This document shows, in pieces, positions 43,930 through 55,924 of a stretch of 64,000 bases of DNA. The translations under genes and the position numbers were made by a program. Position 1 is the stretch's first letter, and each line of letters starts with the position of its first letter. Source of the DNA: Volvox africanus (taxonomy: Eukaryota; Chlorophyta; Chlorophyceae; Chlamydomonadales; Volvocaceae); assembly GCA_030268105.1 (NCBI GenBank), contig BSDZ01000024.1, forward strand, positions 496,001 through 560,000. Reading direction: 5' to 3'. The notes beneath the pieces were generated by a model that saw only the letters and a list, made by a program, of their open reading frames with translations, was not told where the DNA came from and made no database searches.

Positions 43930-46520
43930 CACAGCGACGTTGACGCCGGTGGTGGTAGAGATGTTAAGAAGGGAATCCTGCGTAAGGAACGCTGAGTGAG
44001 GCGTTGCGTTAACCAATAATACCTGCGGGTAGCTCAGGAGTGTCTGCCGCGGGAGAGGCAGGGACGGGGACGGCGAAGGGAAAGAGGGAGGGACCACGGA
44101 AGCCGTTTAATGGATCGGGAGGGCACTGCACTATCATACAGACGCCTCTCGCAAACGCAAGTGCAAGAGGGAGGTTAAGAGGAATGGATGAGAACGAGGG
44201 TGAGGGTGAGGACGAGAGAGTGCGCATGTTAACCCAAGTAGGCCAGATGATGGCAGATTGGATGACGATAACTGGCTCGATACGGACATCCAATTGCTAG
44301 CACCCGCTCACCTCGAACCTGCACGGGCCCCAAACGAGCACCCTGCCACCTAACTTACCTTGAACTTGCGATCCCAATTCTGCATGCGCATCTGCGTGTG
44401 GGACTACGGTGTGTAGTCCTGTCGCACAGTTGGCGAGGTGGGCATGGGTAGGGTTCGGTGCACCTTTGGGTTGGACGGGTATTTCGCCTTTCTGACTCTT
44501 GGAGGCGCAGAAAAACGAGAGGCGCTGAAAACGCTCCCAGCATAAGCTTACTGTGATTGCGGTAGAAGTACCCAAAAGTAGCCACTTTGAACTGACTGCA
44601 GAGCAAAAGCAGGATTTCCTGGGGTATGGTCGCCAATGCGCTACACTCATGGCACCTATACCTTGCACACTGGAGCTCTTATATGTCAATTCACTTTCCC
44701 TACCTTCCGTAACCGTCCCTTGCCTCTGCTCTACCCGCCTGCTCAACCCTTCCTCTGCCACCAACCTTCCGTTGCACAACCGGGCAGGACAGCAATGAAA
44801 AGATCTCGCTCCTTTCAGACCCCAGGCCAGCTCCCCCCGGCCCGGGCGACCGCAAATAAACCTCTTCCCTGCAACACGGACACAGTCATAGCATCACGCC
44901 GCCACCCACCACGAAGAACAGCCCGCCCTCATTCTCGTACGCGTCCAGTCCTAGCGACCCGATCTGTCCATTCCCCAGCGCTAAAGAAGCCCTAAAGAAG
45001 TCCGCCGCAACTAACGTTGATCAACATGACGCCCTTCTTCATGTGCGCAATGCTATATAAAGAACGTGAGCTCCTGGAGAGGATGTCAGAGGTTAGACGC
45101 AAAGTGAGAACGGGACGAAGCCAAAAATGGGTACGCTGTACAGTTGGTACAGATAGAAGTGGGTGCAGATAGTGGGTATAGATAGAACATAAAAGTGTCA
45201 AGTAAAAAGTAAGAAAAAAACACATCGCCAATGAGATTCCCCCCCTCTCGACTGACGATCCAGCCAGAGACGTTCTGAAGGCTGGGCTGCGGGATACCGA
45301 CAAGCCGTCTTCAACCCGACCAAAACAACCCCCCTTAGGCCACCCTTAATGCCGAGGCCTATGTAGGTAAGTGGGGTGGATATGTAGGCAAACTTCCTCC
45401 ATTTCATTCAGCGGACCCGCGAATGGAGCTAACGAATTTCGCAAATTGGCCCAAAAAATGCCCGTGCCTGTTTAACCAGATGCCCGGAGGAGGGTAGTAA
45501 CGGACCATAAAGCGAGATGATGTCACATTGGGGGAGCATCTCTTCAAAGGACAGGTGGGGAATGCCCATGCCTTACGTCATAGCGTTCCGGCACACATCA
45601 TACGCGAGCACCTTGCAACCAATGCCCTGGTGGCGTACAGAGTGACCAACAAGTGCAAATCGAAAAGTGTACACGTGGATATAGAAGGTTTTGAGGTTTG
45701 AACCTTTGGTTCTCTTTGTTGAACCTAATGGCAGAGGTCAAGAACACGGGGAACCGACAAGTGCTCAGACACGGCAACTGATACATCACGAGGCAGTCAG
45801 CTTATTCGCGCAATCCAGAGCCTTTGGCAGCCGCCCAGCCCCCATCGATTCTTGTGGACGGATCCACTCGTCTTCCTCGCAAGGCATGCAGCATCCACGC
45901 CGTATCTGGAGAATCCAGCACGCCTGATTGCCAATGACGCCCGTGCCAATGACACCGACCACCTTATGTATATGGAGTAGTTCAGCTCGCTCGTTCAGCA
46001 GCAGAGCGCCGTACCCTGTCGAACGATAAGCAGGATATTTAGTAGACGACGACTGAACCGTCAGATAGCGGGTTTATTCCAATGACAGGCGCCCGAGGTG
46101 CTCACCAGTGCAAGATTGCTGCACAGTAATGCAGATATACTGAAGTGCATCTCACTCTAACTCATTACACGTCTCACACCGTTTGATATGCGATATCCTT
46201 GCATCGAACACCCGGGTACTGAGGCGCCGCTAGCGGAGCAACTTCTTCATGTACGCCACTCACTACTAGATCCCGGAAGTGCCCTTGCTACCAAACACAA
46301 TAAAGACCACTTGCTTGTATGCATATGTATAGATATGATGCAAATCACGAAATGCAGCGCGCACGGTCTCCCTGAACGTTTCCTTTTCTAAGCGCCGTTT
46401 TCACGCACTGGAAAACCAACTCCGCAACCCTACACACGGCCCCACTCACCGTAGCCAGTGCAGCGCAATCAGCATGACGCCACCTTTACCCAGCACCTCC
46501 GCAACCTTGCATATGGGTGG
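43930..46520 (-). pseudogene. decayed D-lactate dehydrogenase-type gene (2-hydroxyacid dehydrogenase)
   Basis: Five blocks on the minus strand lie in the order expected for LdhA-type D-lactate dehydrogenase. From right to left they are ICKVAEVLGKGGVMLIAL (about 46.5 kb); VVGVIGTGVIG, the NAD-binding GxGxxG (45903-45965); GIGCKVLAYDV...SFEEMLPQCDIISLYGPLLPS (45.48-45.63 kb); MKKGVMLINVSCGGLL (about 45.0 kb); and ATPHSAFLTQDSLLNISTTT (about 43.95-44.03 kb). It is broken. An in-frame TAA lies inside the third block, the frame shifts after IAL where family members have RCAGFN, the catalytic-region SRGG reads SCGG and a stop follows soon after. Gaps between blocks lack consistent splice sites. A possible N-terminal remnant (AICL motif) lies near 47.27 kb. 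Confidence 0.75.
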
Positions 46521-46706
46521 ACGGCTGTGGATAACAAGGGCGCGCTCAACCCAGCCGAATATTTCCCGTGCAATCCCTGTACTATCCTGACCCCAGTCTA
46601 GGCCTAACAGATGGACGGATGATGCTGATGGACTCCCCATCCCCATTATTGGATTTCCCACGATGTTATTTCACGCCCATGGCCAATGCGACCCTATCCT
46701 GACTCA

Positions 46707-46730
46707 GGGTTTAGGGTTTTTAAACCCTAA
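46707..46730. repeat. short head-to-head telomere-type repeats
   Basis: GGGTTTAGGGTTT is followed at once by its inverse, TTAAACCCTAA. This is the same arrangement as the longer block in paralogue B intron 1, but only about two units per side. The unit is TTTAGGG rather than TTTTAGGG. Confidence 0.7.
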
Positions 46731-47763
46731 TCCAGGGATCCTAGACGGTGGCTGAGCCATCGAACTGACAGTGTATACGACATTCCGCGGGGCGCCGAAA
46801 GCTTACCTCGGCTGTAAGGAAGTCTTTAACAAATGAAACGACCGCATGAGCCTGTAGCTAAATTTGCGGCTGCAATGCCGGCTGGGGAATAACAGGTGAT
46901 TGCCATGCCGACAGGAGGTAAGGAAATACTGGTACGCGTATATGTTTGCATGGGCAAACAAAGATCACGTTATTGAGGATGGTATGAGCACTAGAAACGG
47001 AATCCTTGGGAATACATCCCCAATGGATTTACCAAAACCTGGGCAGCGCCGCCCTTTGTCAGCCTCGCGCCAACATAGATCGCCTATCCAACTCAGCTTG
47101 CAAACACGCATCGGTAATCTCTACAAACGCAGCACAGGGATAGTACTTACGTATCGGACGAGAAAGGAAGTCCTGCGAAAAGCACCAACCACCGCGATGA
47201 TGCCTTACCGGGAAAAAAGTCGCTTACAAGGAGATCAAACATTTACTTGCCTTCACGTACTGTGCTTCAAACAGATAGCTTTCGTGTCATCAACCTTGAG
47301 GGTCTCATCATCGTTGACATCAAGTAGGAACACGTTGGTCAGTGCACTGGAACCGTTGGTCGGGATTGTGTGACCCAGGGGCTCAAAATTCGTTGCCATT
47401 CGGATCACTCGGTGCTTTTTATTGTAGTGATGGACGGTACAGTGGACCGAGCAACTAAGCGCCTCGAGCGCTTGGAAACGCAGGCCTCGGACATGAATGG
47501 TCACATAATCACTGACGTTGTTATTTTAAATTTCCAAGCATGAGGGGGCGGAAATCGTATACAGCTCGACAAACACATACGCATGATGAATGCACGACAA
47601 TCGTGGTGGGTTGTTTTTCGACCAGGACACTACATCCTAATCAAAGTTGACGTGCGATCAGGAGTGAGGGATAGCTGGCCTGTGCTGCACAGATAGTAGA
47701 CACGGCAGGGTCAGGAATAGTGCGCAGCTAAACAATCTCTGAATTCCACTGGTTTTGACGACT
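46731..47763. other. intergenic, possible far remnant of D-LDH relic
   Basis: On the minus strand around 47.26-47.37 kb a frame reads VFLLDVNDDETL...DTKAICLKHS, faintly like the N-terminal part of D-lactate dehydrogenases. The match is too weak to annotate. Nothing else is recognised. Confidence 0.3.
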
Positions 47764-49062
47764 ATGATTCGTTTTATTCTTCTACAAAATAGGGCAGGGC
47801 GCACGCGTCTATCAAAATATTATGTTCCAATTGAGGAACGGGAGCGCCGGAAATTGGAATATGAAATTCACAGGCTGGTTGTGAATCGCGACCCTAAACA
47901 TACAAACTTCTTAGAGGTGCGTGGCTTCGCTTGAGGTTGTGCGCAGTAGTTTATAGGACCGCAAACTTGGGGTTGCTGAGACCCCACCTTTCTCCGCAGT
48001 TTCGCTCATACAAAGTGGTATATCGGCGGTATGCGGGACTGTTCTTTTCAATGTGCATTGATTCGTCGGACAACGAGCTCACTTGCCTTGAGGCGATTCA
48101 CCTGTTCGTCGAGATCCTGGACCACTACTTCAGTAATGTGTGCGAGCTGGATCTGGTCTTCAACTTTCATAAAGTAGGTGGCGATCATTGTGCTGACTGG
48201 GGTTGTCCCCAGGCTTCACGGGCCCTTTTAGCCCAAGTTCTCCGTAACCTTTTTTATCCCGGGGGTCGGGAGAGGCGCAGGCCCACGTTGCCGACGTGGG
48301 TTGCTTACCCGGTCCTGGTCTGTAAGTCCAGTGATGCGCGTCCCTGAGACCCCCCCCACGCGATGTCGTATCTCCCGCAGGTCTACCTCATCCTCGACGA
48401 GTTCATTTGTGGGGGCGAAATCCAGGAGAGTGCCAAGAAGGTACGAAAGAGGAATGCGTGCATCTGGCCATGCGCCGTAGAACATTCCACTGCTCTGGCG
48501 TCCAGTCTGACAATGAGTAACCTTAAAGTATGCATATGCGCACCTACCAAGTAGCCGTTTTGCGCACGGGACAGTGGGCTGGCTATCCTAGGGACTATGA
48601 AATATCTAAATTGCGTCAAGCTTTGTGCAACACCGACTGAACCCCCTGGCACAGCGGCCGGTGGGGCAACTAAAGCCGAACTCCAAATGCTGCAGTGGGG
48701 CACATGCAGATCTGTGAGCAATTGTGGATGCACCCAGGGTAGCAGTATAACGGTGGCCTGGCAAGATTGTGTACCTCGCATGTATGTCGTGCGTACGTTG
48801 TGAGACGCCCTGTACGTCTGTCGCCACCATGCCGAGCGCTATTCGCTTACGGACTACCAGGAGTGAAGCAGGAATTGATTACATCTTATGTTTGTTAGAT
48901 TAAAGTAGTATCCCATTGGATTAACGTTGTCGCATTGCCTGAGGGATACTTTAGTACTTTCAATGCGCATGGATCGGCAGCATGAGGCACATCAACCCCT
49001 GCTAACCCCTCGTCCAGGTTATCCTTGAGCGCCTGGCAGAGCTCGACAAAATCGACACGTAA
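47764..49062 (+). CDS. AP2S1: AP-2 complex sigma subunit (clathrin adaptor small chain)
   Basis: A predicted 143-residue small chain of the AP-2 adaptor, which links clathrin to cargo and membrane at the plasma membrane. Exons are 47764-47916, 48000-48173, 48381-48440 and 49018-49062, all phase 0. Motifs run in family order: [80 protein letters not shown], then [19 protein letters not shown], and a final [14 protein letters not shown]. Length equals the eukaryotic norm of about 142. [18 protein letters not shown] matches AP-2 sigma better than AP-1 sigma. The last exon is tiny and lies 577 bp downstream, but its acceptor, phase and sequence all fit. A TGTAA at about 49219 may be the poly(A) signal. 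Confidence 0.95.
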
Positions 49063-50661
49063 TCCTGGTGCTCCATCGTGGTGGAGATAGGGGGAAATTG
49101 CGATATCAACTTTACCGGTACCATAGCTCTCCAGCAAGTTGTACTGAAGGGGCATCAGGGTAGCCCGTTGCAGGCGGGCATACGCGGGCGGCAGCTGGCA
49201 GCAGCAGCAGCAGCGGGCACATGTAAATGGTATGTCCTGATGGCGATTAATCCTAAGTAATGGGCGGGTTACGCTTCGGGGGCAATGGGTTAAAAGGCGC
49301 CAGTTCGATAGGGTCTTCAATTTCACCGACCTGTTGGCCGACTGCATGGCGCCGTTCGTACGGTGATTTAGATTAGCCATTCTACCAGTGCGTCCTGCTG
49401 TGGAGATACATATCAACTCGCGACTTGCTGCGATGCACTGCAAATCCATTATTGTTTTGGTCTCACTGTTGGGTTGCAGCAGGGCGTGGGTGAGTCCATT
49501 CATTAGAATCTGCCGGTGACTGGATCTTCAGTTTGGCAGGTGGCGCTATTTTACATCCGACGGCTCTTGTCGTAATGTAAGAGAATGCGAGATGCATGCA
49601 GGGTATCAGTATGGAATCCTCGCAGCTGCTCTTGTATCTGTATTGTCGGATTAATACCTTGAAACTTGCGGATTGACCGTACGAGGGATGCTGACCCTCC
49701 CATATCAAGGTAACCGGGCGCCTATAAAACCAGCATCACACAAAATTGCTATATATTGAGATAAATATTGACGCACAACCCGCAGACGCGGGGAGTGACA
49801 AACAAACAGGCAATACCAAGGCTGATTTGTGGCCACAGGTGGTACAAGTGGCGCCTAAGCGTCGGTCCGGAATTCTGGCACAGCGGGGTCGTATGCCGCT
49901 GCGGAAAGCTATGCAGCCTCGCCGGTTACCGCTATGCTGCAGAGCCAGCTATCTGAATTAACGTTTACAGTTGTGTGTGAGGGACGCAGCAAAGCCATGT
50001 CTGGATCTACCCCACTACTCACAGGTCACGTGAAGTCTCCACAACTGCGGGAACTTCGGAAGTGGGCTGAGATGGCAACGTGACCTGTGGAGACCTCGAG
50101 ACGAAAACAACTCTCAACTCTCCCAACTTATCGCTTACGAAACACAGGTTTTCGCCGCCTCCTCAACGCACCCCTTCCTTCTGCAACAGCATATGCATAT
50201 CAGCTAGGTTTCCTGGTGGAGACCAGGTGAAGGGACGTTAACTGTTATATATTGACTGGCGTGCTGAACGGCGTACAGCCATCGGGCAAGGGCAAGTGCT
50301 TGCCACACAACAATCGTCGCTACGCCCCTTTCCAGGGCTTCCGTCATAGCGCCAACCCTAAGCTCTGGAATCATCGCCCCCACTTCCATCAATCCCCATC
50401 CCCCTCAAATTACCCCTCCCCCCTTCATGTGCTCAGTCGTTATCTTCGCCAAACTGAGGGCAAATAGCGGAAACGGGTACATACGGCAACGGACCCTTAG
50501 GACTGGCAAGGGTATATCAATACCTTAAGCTGTAGCCAGGTTAACGGGGTACCAATGAAAGCATCTCCCCAAGCAAACGCATGGAATGTCCGCAAGGCGC
50601 CTGTGCACCTGGCCAATAACTGTCCAGTTGCTACTTAGCCGGAGCTGGGTCCGAATCTCAC
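49063..50661. other. intergenic between two convergent genes
   Basis: It should contain the 3' ends of the AP-2 sigma gene (from the left) and of the minus-strand gene at 50.7 kb (from the right), whose last exon I could not locate. A short CAG repeat lies near 49.2 kb. No other gene is supported. Confidence 0.4.
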
Positions 50662-51144
50662 CTTCACTTCTGGAGGAGGGGGCGCGCGGTCGGGATCAGC
50701 GGAATGGCCACCGCGGGCGTGGCCGCCCTTGACACCTCCGACCTGCGATACAAAAATTCTATAACCCATCCTGTAAGACCTAATTTAGCATAGATACAAA
50801 CCCAACTGCCGATCAGAAGATGTCTGTCAGCAAAATAGATCGCAAAGACCCACGGGTCGGTTCAGTGCCGTGCTAACTGCACTGTATTCCAAATTAGGCG
50901 TCGCACCTGGATACGCTCATGTGCCTCCAGCTCCTCAAAGGGCTTCCCAAATTTGTCCTGATAAATATAGAAAGTGGTTTTCTGTCAGCTGGGTGCGTCA
51001 CAGCTTTGGCTCACTTGGCCTTCATACCGTGTGCCCTGCCTGATTTCCTTCCTGGTCTGCCCGATACCATAAGTGCCAAGAGTGTCTTACCTGAGCTATC
51101 TTGTTAAGCTCTTTAATGTGCTCCGAGTCGTCATTCCTCACCAT
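50662..51144 (-). CDS. small hydrophilic protein with Gly-Gly repeats, 3' end not found
   Basis: Three minus-strand exons join in phase 0: 51144-51091 (MVRNDDSEHIKELNKIAQ), 50957-50907 (DKFGKPFEELEAHERIQ) and 50742-50662 (VGGVKGGHARGGHSADPD and Pro-rich end), each with good GT-AG sites. The third exon ends in a GTGAGA donor and the following exon was not identified. The sequence is hydrophilic and rich in charged and Gly residues. GKPFEELEAHERIQVGGVKG recalls small stress/LEA-like plant proteins, but this is an impression, not an identification. Transcribed divergently from the plus-strand gene beginning near 51.9 kb. Confidence 0.55.
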
Positions 51145-51915
51145 GGCTATTGATTGTGAGCTCCGGGAGAAGGTAAGCTTTGCGGACGGAGACGCCTGAG
51201 GAGTAAGCACAGTCCTTGCGAAAAGACACAGGAGCAGTATCTGAAAGCAACATGTCCAAGGAACCTTTTGCAATGTCATACCGTATGAACGCCGTTGGAG
51301 GCCCGTCGGATGGTACGGACTCGATCTTTCAGGCAACAAAAATGATGATGATGTAGAGAACGAAGAATCAACCCTGCCAAACTTGCGAATACAGCAAGCA
51401 GCACCATATCCTAGCATCCATTCAGGCTCAAGGACGTTTCCAAACAACCAAGGAATCATGGAAAAGGAGGTCATCCGTGACACCCAGGCAAGGAACTCTT
51501 CCCAACCACTCTTCCCAGCTCACCTGCGCTTAGGCGCTGCTTGTAGTTTTCCGGGCTAAGGGCTATGACATTACGCGAATGGTTTATCCAAACCTTTTCG
51601 CTATGTGCGTGTGGTCAGAGATTTGTCCCCGGCGTTTCTGGCGGAGGGTGCTTTACCCTCCTTCCACTCGTCCAGGAAGGATTGTTGCTTCGGTTGCCAG
51701 CCAATAAAAGTTAGTATTTTGTTCGCCAAGCGTCATGGTTCTGTGCCTGCGACGTCATCCTGAATTTCCAAAAGGAACTCCAACCCTTCTAAAACTTTGT
51801 ATCTTACTAAATTGAACGACTCTCTGCCGTCCGCTGCCTCGGTTTTGTTTTCTGCCTGGTTTAACGTGCCCGCATGTCAAGCTGCGCCATTCCGGCTTTT
51901 CCCTTGGACTGACAG

Positions 51916-52900
51916 GTCGGCACCGAGGGCGACGACGTGCCGGACAGGCTGCAGCTACAGGGCGACCAGGGGCGACCGCCGGCACCCTACGAGGGCGCGG
52001 GAATACATCGGTAAGTAGTCGTCCGGTAGTCGCGCATTTCCCTGTCTCCTAAAACTAACAATCATTTATCTCCATGTTTCCCTGTTTCCGCTACTGTCAT
52101 TCTGCAATACCTTGGAACGAGAAACGCCATCCATGCAAGTTGCGGGATGACACAACTCTTCCAGGGCGCAGTCAGCACCGTGCATATCCGGCTGTCCTTC
52201 CGGCCGCGTCTATTTGTATTGCTCTTAACCCTGCCCTGTCCTGAGGCCTTGCATCAAATGGCAATCTGTTAAGATGCCCCTTCCCTGTCCTGGTACACTC
52301 CACGATATATGTGCGCAGTTTTGAGACACGCATGAGCGACGAGGAAATTGCGCACGGATTGGGCCGCGATGCCCGTCGCGCCTCTGAAGTGCTGCAACAA
52401 CAGGCTGCGCGGCAGAGTGAGGGTTACCGCGCTGACTTGGTGCCGGGTCCCGCAGAGGAGGAAGCCAAGGAGGTAGGATGTGGCTGATGGCGGAGCAGAT
52501 CTGGGGGGTAGAGGAGGGGAAAGGACAACGAGCGCACCCGGGGATCCGCCCTTCTGCCCGTCCTGTAACCCTGCCGCATCGATCAGACCGCTCTCTCAGA
52601 TCGCTCTCTCATACAGCGTGGAGTGTAGCAGGACGCGTATTGAGGTGGGAAGGCCAGGCAATAAGCGACACCTGGTACCTGGTACTGGTGTAGAGATAGT
52701 AGGCAAGGAAACACTGATTGGCGTGTCGTGAGCGATGGTATGGTATGATTAGCATTGTGTGTCTGCGGGGACGGGTTCCTAGGGGGTAAGGGGCATGAAA
52801 CAGCAGGAGTGGCGACGGATCCATTACGTACTGGCGCGCAATTATGGCCGCCCCGACGAGCGTTCCGGAACCGGGATGGATGGGGCGAGGTCGGCCGCAC
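51916..52900 (+). CDS. unrecognised charged protein, internal exons
   Basis: Three plus-strand exons fit by splice site and phase: 51916-52010 (phase 2 out), 52319-52472 (phase 0 out) and 52807-52900 (phase 1 out). They encode VGTEGDDVPDRLQLQGDQG..., then MSDEEIAHGLGRDARRASEV and LVPGPAEEEAKE, then EWRRIHYVLARNYGRPDERS. GC-rich third positions and three consecutive phase matches support a real gene. The first exon (between about 51.2 and 51.9 kb) and the last (probably about 53.34-53.5 kb) are uncertain. The protein is highly charged and likely helical in the middle. No family is recognised. Confidence 0.55.
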
Positions 52901-52954
52901 GTAAGTCCAGCGGCGTACGCACGCATACTTCGCCGTGGCGGCCCGAAGAGATTT

Positions 52955-52993
52955 AGGCAGCTAATTGAGGCAGCTCATTGAGGCAGCTCATTG
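52955..52993 (+). repeat. three tandem copies of a 13-bp unit
   Basis: The unit AGGCAGCTCATTG is repeated three times (the first copy has one change) inside an apparent intron after 52900. Confidence 0.85.
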
Positions 52994-53329
52994 AGGAACA
53001 ATCGAAAGGAAAAAGAGAGGTCCTTTAGGGGCCTTGAGGAGCATATACGATAATCCACTCTGCCTTGCGAATGGGGGGAGTTTGACCTCGGGGTAAGGAT
53101 GGAGCTTTAAGTGTGATGGAGCTTTGCAGGCTCGTTATGTGCGTATGCTTTGCACAACAAAATGCTCTGCGAATTGCATCAAGCAAGGTTTATTTTGGAT
53201 GTTTGCCGATCCCGGCTCAGTAGTATCTTCTTTGCATTCATGACCTTTGATTTGATTACAAGGACCTCCAACCATGTGTGTTTGTGTTGCTTCCCGCATG
53301 TCTCGAGTCGTGTACCTACAGAAGGCATT

Positions 53330-53515
53330 GGGATCCCCTCAACCCTCCCCGCAGTCATCTCAGCAGCTTTGAGCAGCTCATGCGCGGGGGACCGGAGGCA
53401 AGGGAAAGACCGGTGAAGGCGCGTCGGCGTCCACCCCCGGGGCACCTGCCACTCGTGTGTGAAGTCTGCGAATTTGAAGGCCGCATTTACAATAATTGGA
53501 ACAGAGCATGATAGT
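53330..53515 (+). CDS. possible last exon of the 51.9-kb gene
   Basis: GC-rich open sequence after several CAG acceptors. One frame gives SSFEQLMRGGPEARERPVK and ends VCEVCEFEGRIYNNWNRA, with a Cys-x2-Cys pair. The other frames also stay open for a time, and the incoming phase 1 from 52900 favours one of them (ending in QGKDR) over the Cys-containing one. The correct frame cannot be decided from sequence alone. Confidence 0.3.
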
Positions 53516-53674
53516 TGGACTCTTAGTCGGTCATGGAATTGCATGGAGAGGTGTCGTTCGTTGCCCGTAAGTGTTCAGAGCGCTGGAAGGATGTCTATGC
53601 GCTGTCTTTGAGGATTTGTGCTGGATGGGTTGACATCGTAATAGTCGTTTCAGCATGCACGTAACACTTTGTAT

Positions 53675-54070
53675 AATCTTCCAGATATTGTTGTAAGTGA
53701 TAATTAGTAACGCAGCCCCTAACCCGTAACATGGTTCTGCTCTGCGGCTCTGCGGCTCTGCGGCTCTGCGGCTCTGCGGCTCTGCGGCAACACCTGCAGC
53801 AGCAGGCTTTGCAAATCCGGCCCTACCCCGGCTCTAGTCGACCGGAGTTCGTCCGTTAGCGGAAGCTGAACAAATTAATGATCTTTAACGTCTATAGAGA
53901 GACATCAAGTAAGATAATTCTGTAATGGCCGAAATAAAGTGGTCCAGCCTCCCAATCCTGAGAATTGCTCTCCGAATAAGTCGTCTTGAGATAGAGCTCC
54001 TGCGAGGACCTCGCATACCCTGCTTTCATAATAACACAACTGAGCAATAATGCAAAGGATATCTTGGGTT
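53675..54070 (+). pseudogene. decayed copy of the start of the gene at 55.9 kb
   Basis: Direct-orientation similarity to 55725-56040 covers the promoter, 5' UTR and first part of exon 1. Shared landmarks in order are CCAGATATTGT, TAACGCAGCC, GTTCGTCCGTT, the ATGGCCGAAA start region, GCGAGGAC and TGCAAAG. Substitutions and small indels break the frame. An 8-bp tandem repeat has expanded inside it at 53740-53787. This is a duplicated fragment that has lost coding ability. Confidence 0.65.
53740..53787 (+). repeat. six tandem copies of CTCTGCGG
   Basis: A perfect 8-bp minisatellite, 48 bp long. It lies within the decayed gene copy, at a point where the intact copy has only a single related stretch. 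Confidence 0.9.
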
Positions 54071-55724
54071 TTATCAAGACAGCTTCAGAATGCTGGCAAT
54101 GGATGGGAACTTAACAATGTTCCCCCTCACGTACCCAGCGTGTTGGCGGGGATTAAAGCCGAGCGTAATAACGAGCATAGTGAGCATTTTAGCACGGAGG
54201 AGGTCTCTTGCGCTGTTCGTACTCTTGAATAACCAGGAGGCGTGTGACCCTGATCGCATACCTGCGGAGTGATAGAAAGGCTCGAAGAGGGAGATTGAGG
54301 GGGACTGAGGGCGAACTTGTCTCCCCGGCTGCTGCTCTTGATTGCTACACCATTCAGGACAGACAGGGATAGGAGTGGCCCCAGTTCCAGTCAGCGAGTC
54401 GGCCCTTATTAATAAATTATATAGGAGCGGGGCCTTTATCCCTCTTGCTTCGGCACACAAATACGTGCAATCATTATGGATGGTGCTCAGATGTGTGTGT
54501 TGGGGGGGGGAGAGGGGGGGGAGGGCGCGGGGGAAATGTATTCTCTTTCACAGTTGCTTGATAGACTCGTGCGTGACATCAGGTGACCTATGCCGCAAGC
54601 AAGGCGGAACTTCGATACTGCTACTTTGATACTTCGTGCAACGGAGGATTGCATGGTGGGAATTCAACGCACTTTTATGAGAATCCTCGCGTCTGTTTAT
54701 AGATGTCCGCCATCGTAGACTCCCTTCCAGGGATGGAGTTTAGCCAGGAGCCCCTGCGTCTGCACTGGCCTGTTCTTGTGTATTGATTTTGAAACAAGCT
54801 AGTGTGAAGCTGAATTAGCATCTTTCATAGCGTGTTGTGACGAAGTTCGTGGTGGCCTCCTGCTTGAATGTATGGGATCCGGCCACTTGGGGTTCTATGG
54901 TACTGCAAGGGCTGAGGTGCTTAGGGCACTTGTCAGATGTGCCTGGTGACTTACACCTTATACGCGAGGGTTGCTCGTGTGGATTCCCTTATTAGCTTCT
55001 AGGGATGGAGATTTGTTTAGGCTCCATCCCATGTTTACCATTGAGGGGTTCTTCAAGGAAGATTGCTTGAGACCGCGTCTTCTTACCCAACCGCGTGAGC
55101 TCGACGATGGTGGTAAGCCCTGCGTGAATCTACGATATGTAGGCACACTCATCGGAACGATATGGTGCAGCATTGTGTTAGCTATGCCAGAGATATATAT
55201 ACTGCCATCCCGATGGCAGTCCTACAAAAACTACGCATCCTTCCTTTGTTTCCGCCTTGGTGCTTGGGCACTAGAGGGAAACCGTCCCAACGGTCGTCCA
55301 AGATAAGAACGCAGTCAAAGCTGGTGCCGTGTTTGGAGTAAGTCTGGAAGATAAATGAGCGCCTATCAATACCTTTTTTCGTGGTGATGGAAGGTACCGA
55401 GCTCCCGACTATGTTTAAGTGCTTGCCAGTTTTGCCGTTGCTACCTTAGAGTTATTATGCTTCATATTATACTGATGAACGACCAAATAGGGCTTGCCCG
55501 AATCATCCACAGCATCCGTTTATGGTGTTCGTTGCATGCTGGTGGGACTTATCTTGCAGTTCGGTAGTTTTCCTTCGACGGTTTATTTTTCTGGAATGTT
55601 TTCTTCATCTGGTTTTGTGTTTTAAATATCTCAAAAATTAAGCTTGACCTCGCAGTCCTATGAGCTTCCTGGCTCGTCCGGGCCCTACGACGTCTTTTAA
55701 GTTTGTTACCATTCCAGGGCATAT
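54071..55724. other. intergenic with one longer open frame
   Basis: An open frame at 54971-55306 (111 codons, with FTIEGFFKEDCLRPRLL and DDGGKPCVNLRY) looks somewhat protein-like but has no recognised domain. A poly-G/GA tract lies at about 54503-54530. Nothing else is supported. Confidence 0.35.
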
Positions 55725-55924
55725 AACAACCTACATAACCTGCCAGATATTGTCAGTGGGGTTGAATAACGCAGCCGGATCCGTAATCAGTATGGGTCTG
55801 TCGCAACGCCAGCAGGCCTTGCCGACCGGGGTTCGTCCGTTCGTGGAGGTTGAAGACGCAAATTGAAGCTTGCAAAATTATTTCTTAGCGTCTGATAAGC
55901 ACAAATAATTAAGAGATTTCTGAT

